A DNA stretch of 6,487 bases, from assembly GCA_041476585.1 (NCBI GenBank), contig JBGOTT010000243.1, positions 1 through 6,487 on the forward strand, read 5' to 3'. Positions 5,740 through 6,487 of the stretch are shown here, one piece after another. Position 1 is the stretch's first letter, and the number at the start of each line of letters is the position of its first letter. Made by a program: the position numbers and the translations under genes. Source of the DNA: JADGRQ01 sp041476585 (GTDB lineage Bacteria; Pseudomonadota; Gammaproteobacteria; Burkholderiales; SG8-39). Under the pieces are notes generated by a model. It did not search any database. It was not told the DNA's origin and worked only from the letters and a program-made list of their open reading frames with translations.

Positions 5740-6487
5740 TCAGCGCGGCGCGGCGCGCCTGCGGACGCCTTTGGCGGGTGGCGCCGGTTTGGCTGCGTGT
5801 TGCACGGTCTTCGCGGCCGTCCTGGTGCGCCTCGGAGCACTGACTTCGGTGGTGGCGTCGTCGTCGGGCTGAGGCGATCTCGGCGTTTTTTCCTTGCGTG
5901 GCGCGCGCGCCATGAACTCGAAGCCGATCGATCCATCGGGCCGCTTTGCGAGAAAGGCCTTGAACGGGCGGCCCTTCCTGGAAATGAACCGGGTCAACAG
6001 ATCGGTCTTGCCGTCGGAGAGCAGCTTCTCCATCTGGGCGCGCTCGACCGGCTGCTGCAGGATCACCTTGCCGGAGCGGAAATCGCAGATGTGCGCCGCA
6101 CCGAGCGCCTTCTCGCATACGTAGGCCGCGCCGTGCTCATACACCCACGCGCTGCATTTCGGGCATGCGCCGAGCGGGGCCTGGCCGCCGAAATCGGGCG
6201 CCTCGCCCGACTCGTCTTCTTCCCGCGACGGACCGAAGTCGAACTCGGCGCGGAATTCATCGTTCAGGCGCATCAAGGCGGTAAAGGGCTTGCCCATGCG
6301 CGAGCGAAACCCGGTGAGCGGGCCGATCTGCCTCTTCTGGATCAGCTCGGCGACCTCCTCGGGTGCCCACTCCCTGCCCGAAACCACCTTCCACAGCGAG
6401 AAATCGCATTTCTGGCACTGAAACTTGCGGTAATTCTCCTGAACCAGGCCGCCGCATTTCGGGCACGGTGCGTCCACGGTGGCGAAC
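5740..6487 (-). CDS. topB: DNA topoisomerase III, C-terminal part (cut by the window edge)
   Basis: The visible 248 residues run from the right edge to TGA at 5742-5740. They contain two C-terminal zinc repeats of the topoisomerase type. The first begins CPKCGGLVQENYRKFQCQKC and continues through GREW, IGPLTGFRSRMGKPFTA and EFDF. The second begins CPKCSAWVYEHGAAYVCEK and continues through CDFRSGKVILQQP, LLTRFISRKGRPFKAFL and IGFEF. A basic Pro/Ala/Arg/Lys-rich tail of about 55 residues ends the protein. This matches the C-terminus of proteobacterial TopB, a type IA enzyme that relaxes and decatenates DNA. The catalytic TOPRIM and active-site Tyr regions would lie beyond the edge. A GTG at 6477 could in principle start a free-standing zinc-repeat protein of 245 residues, but the frame stays open upstream of it (FAT) and there is no leader to judge, so a truncated topB is preferred. 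Confidence 0.85.
   Translation of the reverse strand, partial: FATVDAPCPKCGGLVQENYRKFQCQKCDFSLWKVVSGREWAPEEVAELIQKRQIGPLTGFRSRMGKPFTALMRLNDEFRAEFDFGPSREEDESGEAPDFGGQAPLGACPKCSAWVYEHGAAYVCEKALGAAHICDFRSGKVILQQPVERAQMEKLLSDGKTDLLTRFISRKGRPFKAFLAKRPDGSIGFEFMARAPRKEKTPRSPQPDDDATTEVSAPRRTRTAAKTVQHAAKPAPPAKGVRRRAAPR

Noticed and set aside
5752..5776. Possible terminator after gyrB: GGCGCGCC palindrome and CGCC-TTT-GGCG stem
   Set aside because: Stems are very short and no T run follows; they lie within the topB coding sequence and are expected in GC-rich DNA.
4308..5843. 511-codon plus-strand frame overlapping gyrB in another frame
   Set aside because: Arg/Ala-rich shadow of high-GC coding sequence that continues past the gyrB stop into the topB antisense; no domain is recognisable.
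1..6487. Search for CRISPR arrays, insertion sequences, tRNA or rRNA genes
   Set aside because: No regularly spaced repeats, transposase motifs with terminal repeats, or recognisable tRNA/rRNA sequence were seen.

Overview
This is a chromosome replication-origin locus of a GC-rich proteobacterium, most likely a betaproteobacterium. The evidence is the order dnaA-dnaN-gyrB on one strand, a GyrB of 799 residues with the Gram-negative insert, beta-type sequence at the DnaN and GyrB N-termini, and a DNA topoisomerase III tail with two C-terminal zinc repeats. I cannot assign a genus from the sequence alone.

Layout. Bases 3-221 hold the 3' end of an unrecognised plus-strand gene cut by the left edge. 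It converges on and overlaps by 8 bp a small minus-strand gene (214-465) encoding a very basic protein with a GGLKGGKAR motif. This left end is close to 50% G+C in its first 220 bases, clearly poorer than the core genes, and the usual rpmH-rnpA-yidC neighbours of dnaA are absent from it. Bases 466-667 are the dnaA control region: one perfect DnaA box (549-557) overlapping a plausible -35, a -10-like TAAAAT, and a GC-rich leader hairpin. dnaA runs 668-1993. The 220-bp gap 1994-2213 is the best candidate for oriC: a perfect DnaA box, three same-direction box-like sites spaced about one helical turn apart, a 10-bp inverted repeat with widely separated arms, and an AT-rich stretch with CTACTACTA just before dnaN. 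dnaN (2214-3320) and gyrB (3340-5739) follow with a 19-bp gap and are probably co-transcribed. The stop codon of gyrB directly abuts that of a convergent minus-strand gene, the C-terminal part of topB, which runs off the right edge.

How it works together. DnaA binds and melts the origin next to its own gene, DnaN is the sliding clamp of the replicase, and gyrase removes the positive supercoils ahead of the forks. TopB is a type IA topoisomerase that decatenates and processes single-stranded junctions. DnaA probably also represses its own promoter. No mobile element, CRISPR array, tRNA, rRNA or convincing rho-independent terminator was seen. The window is mostly ordinary core genome; the points worth attention are the fine structure of the origin and the atypical left flank.
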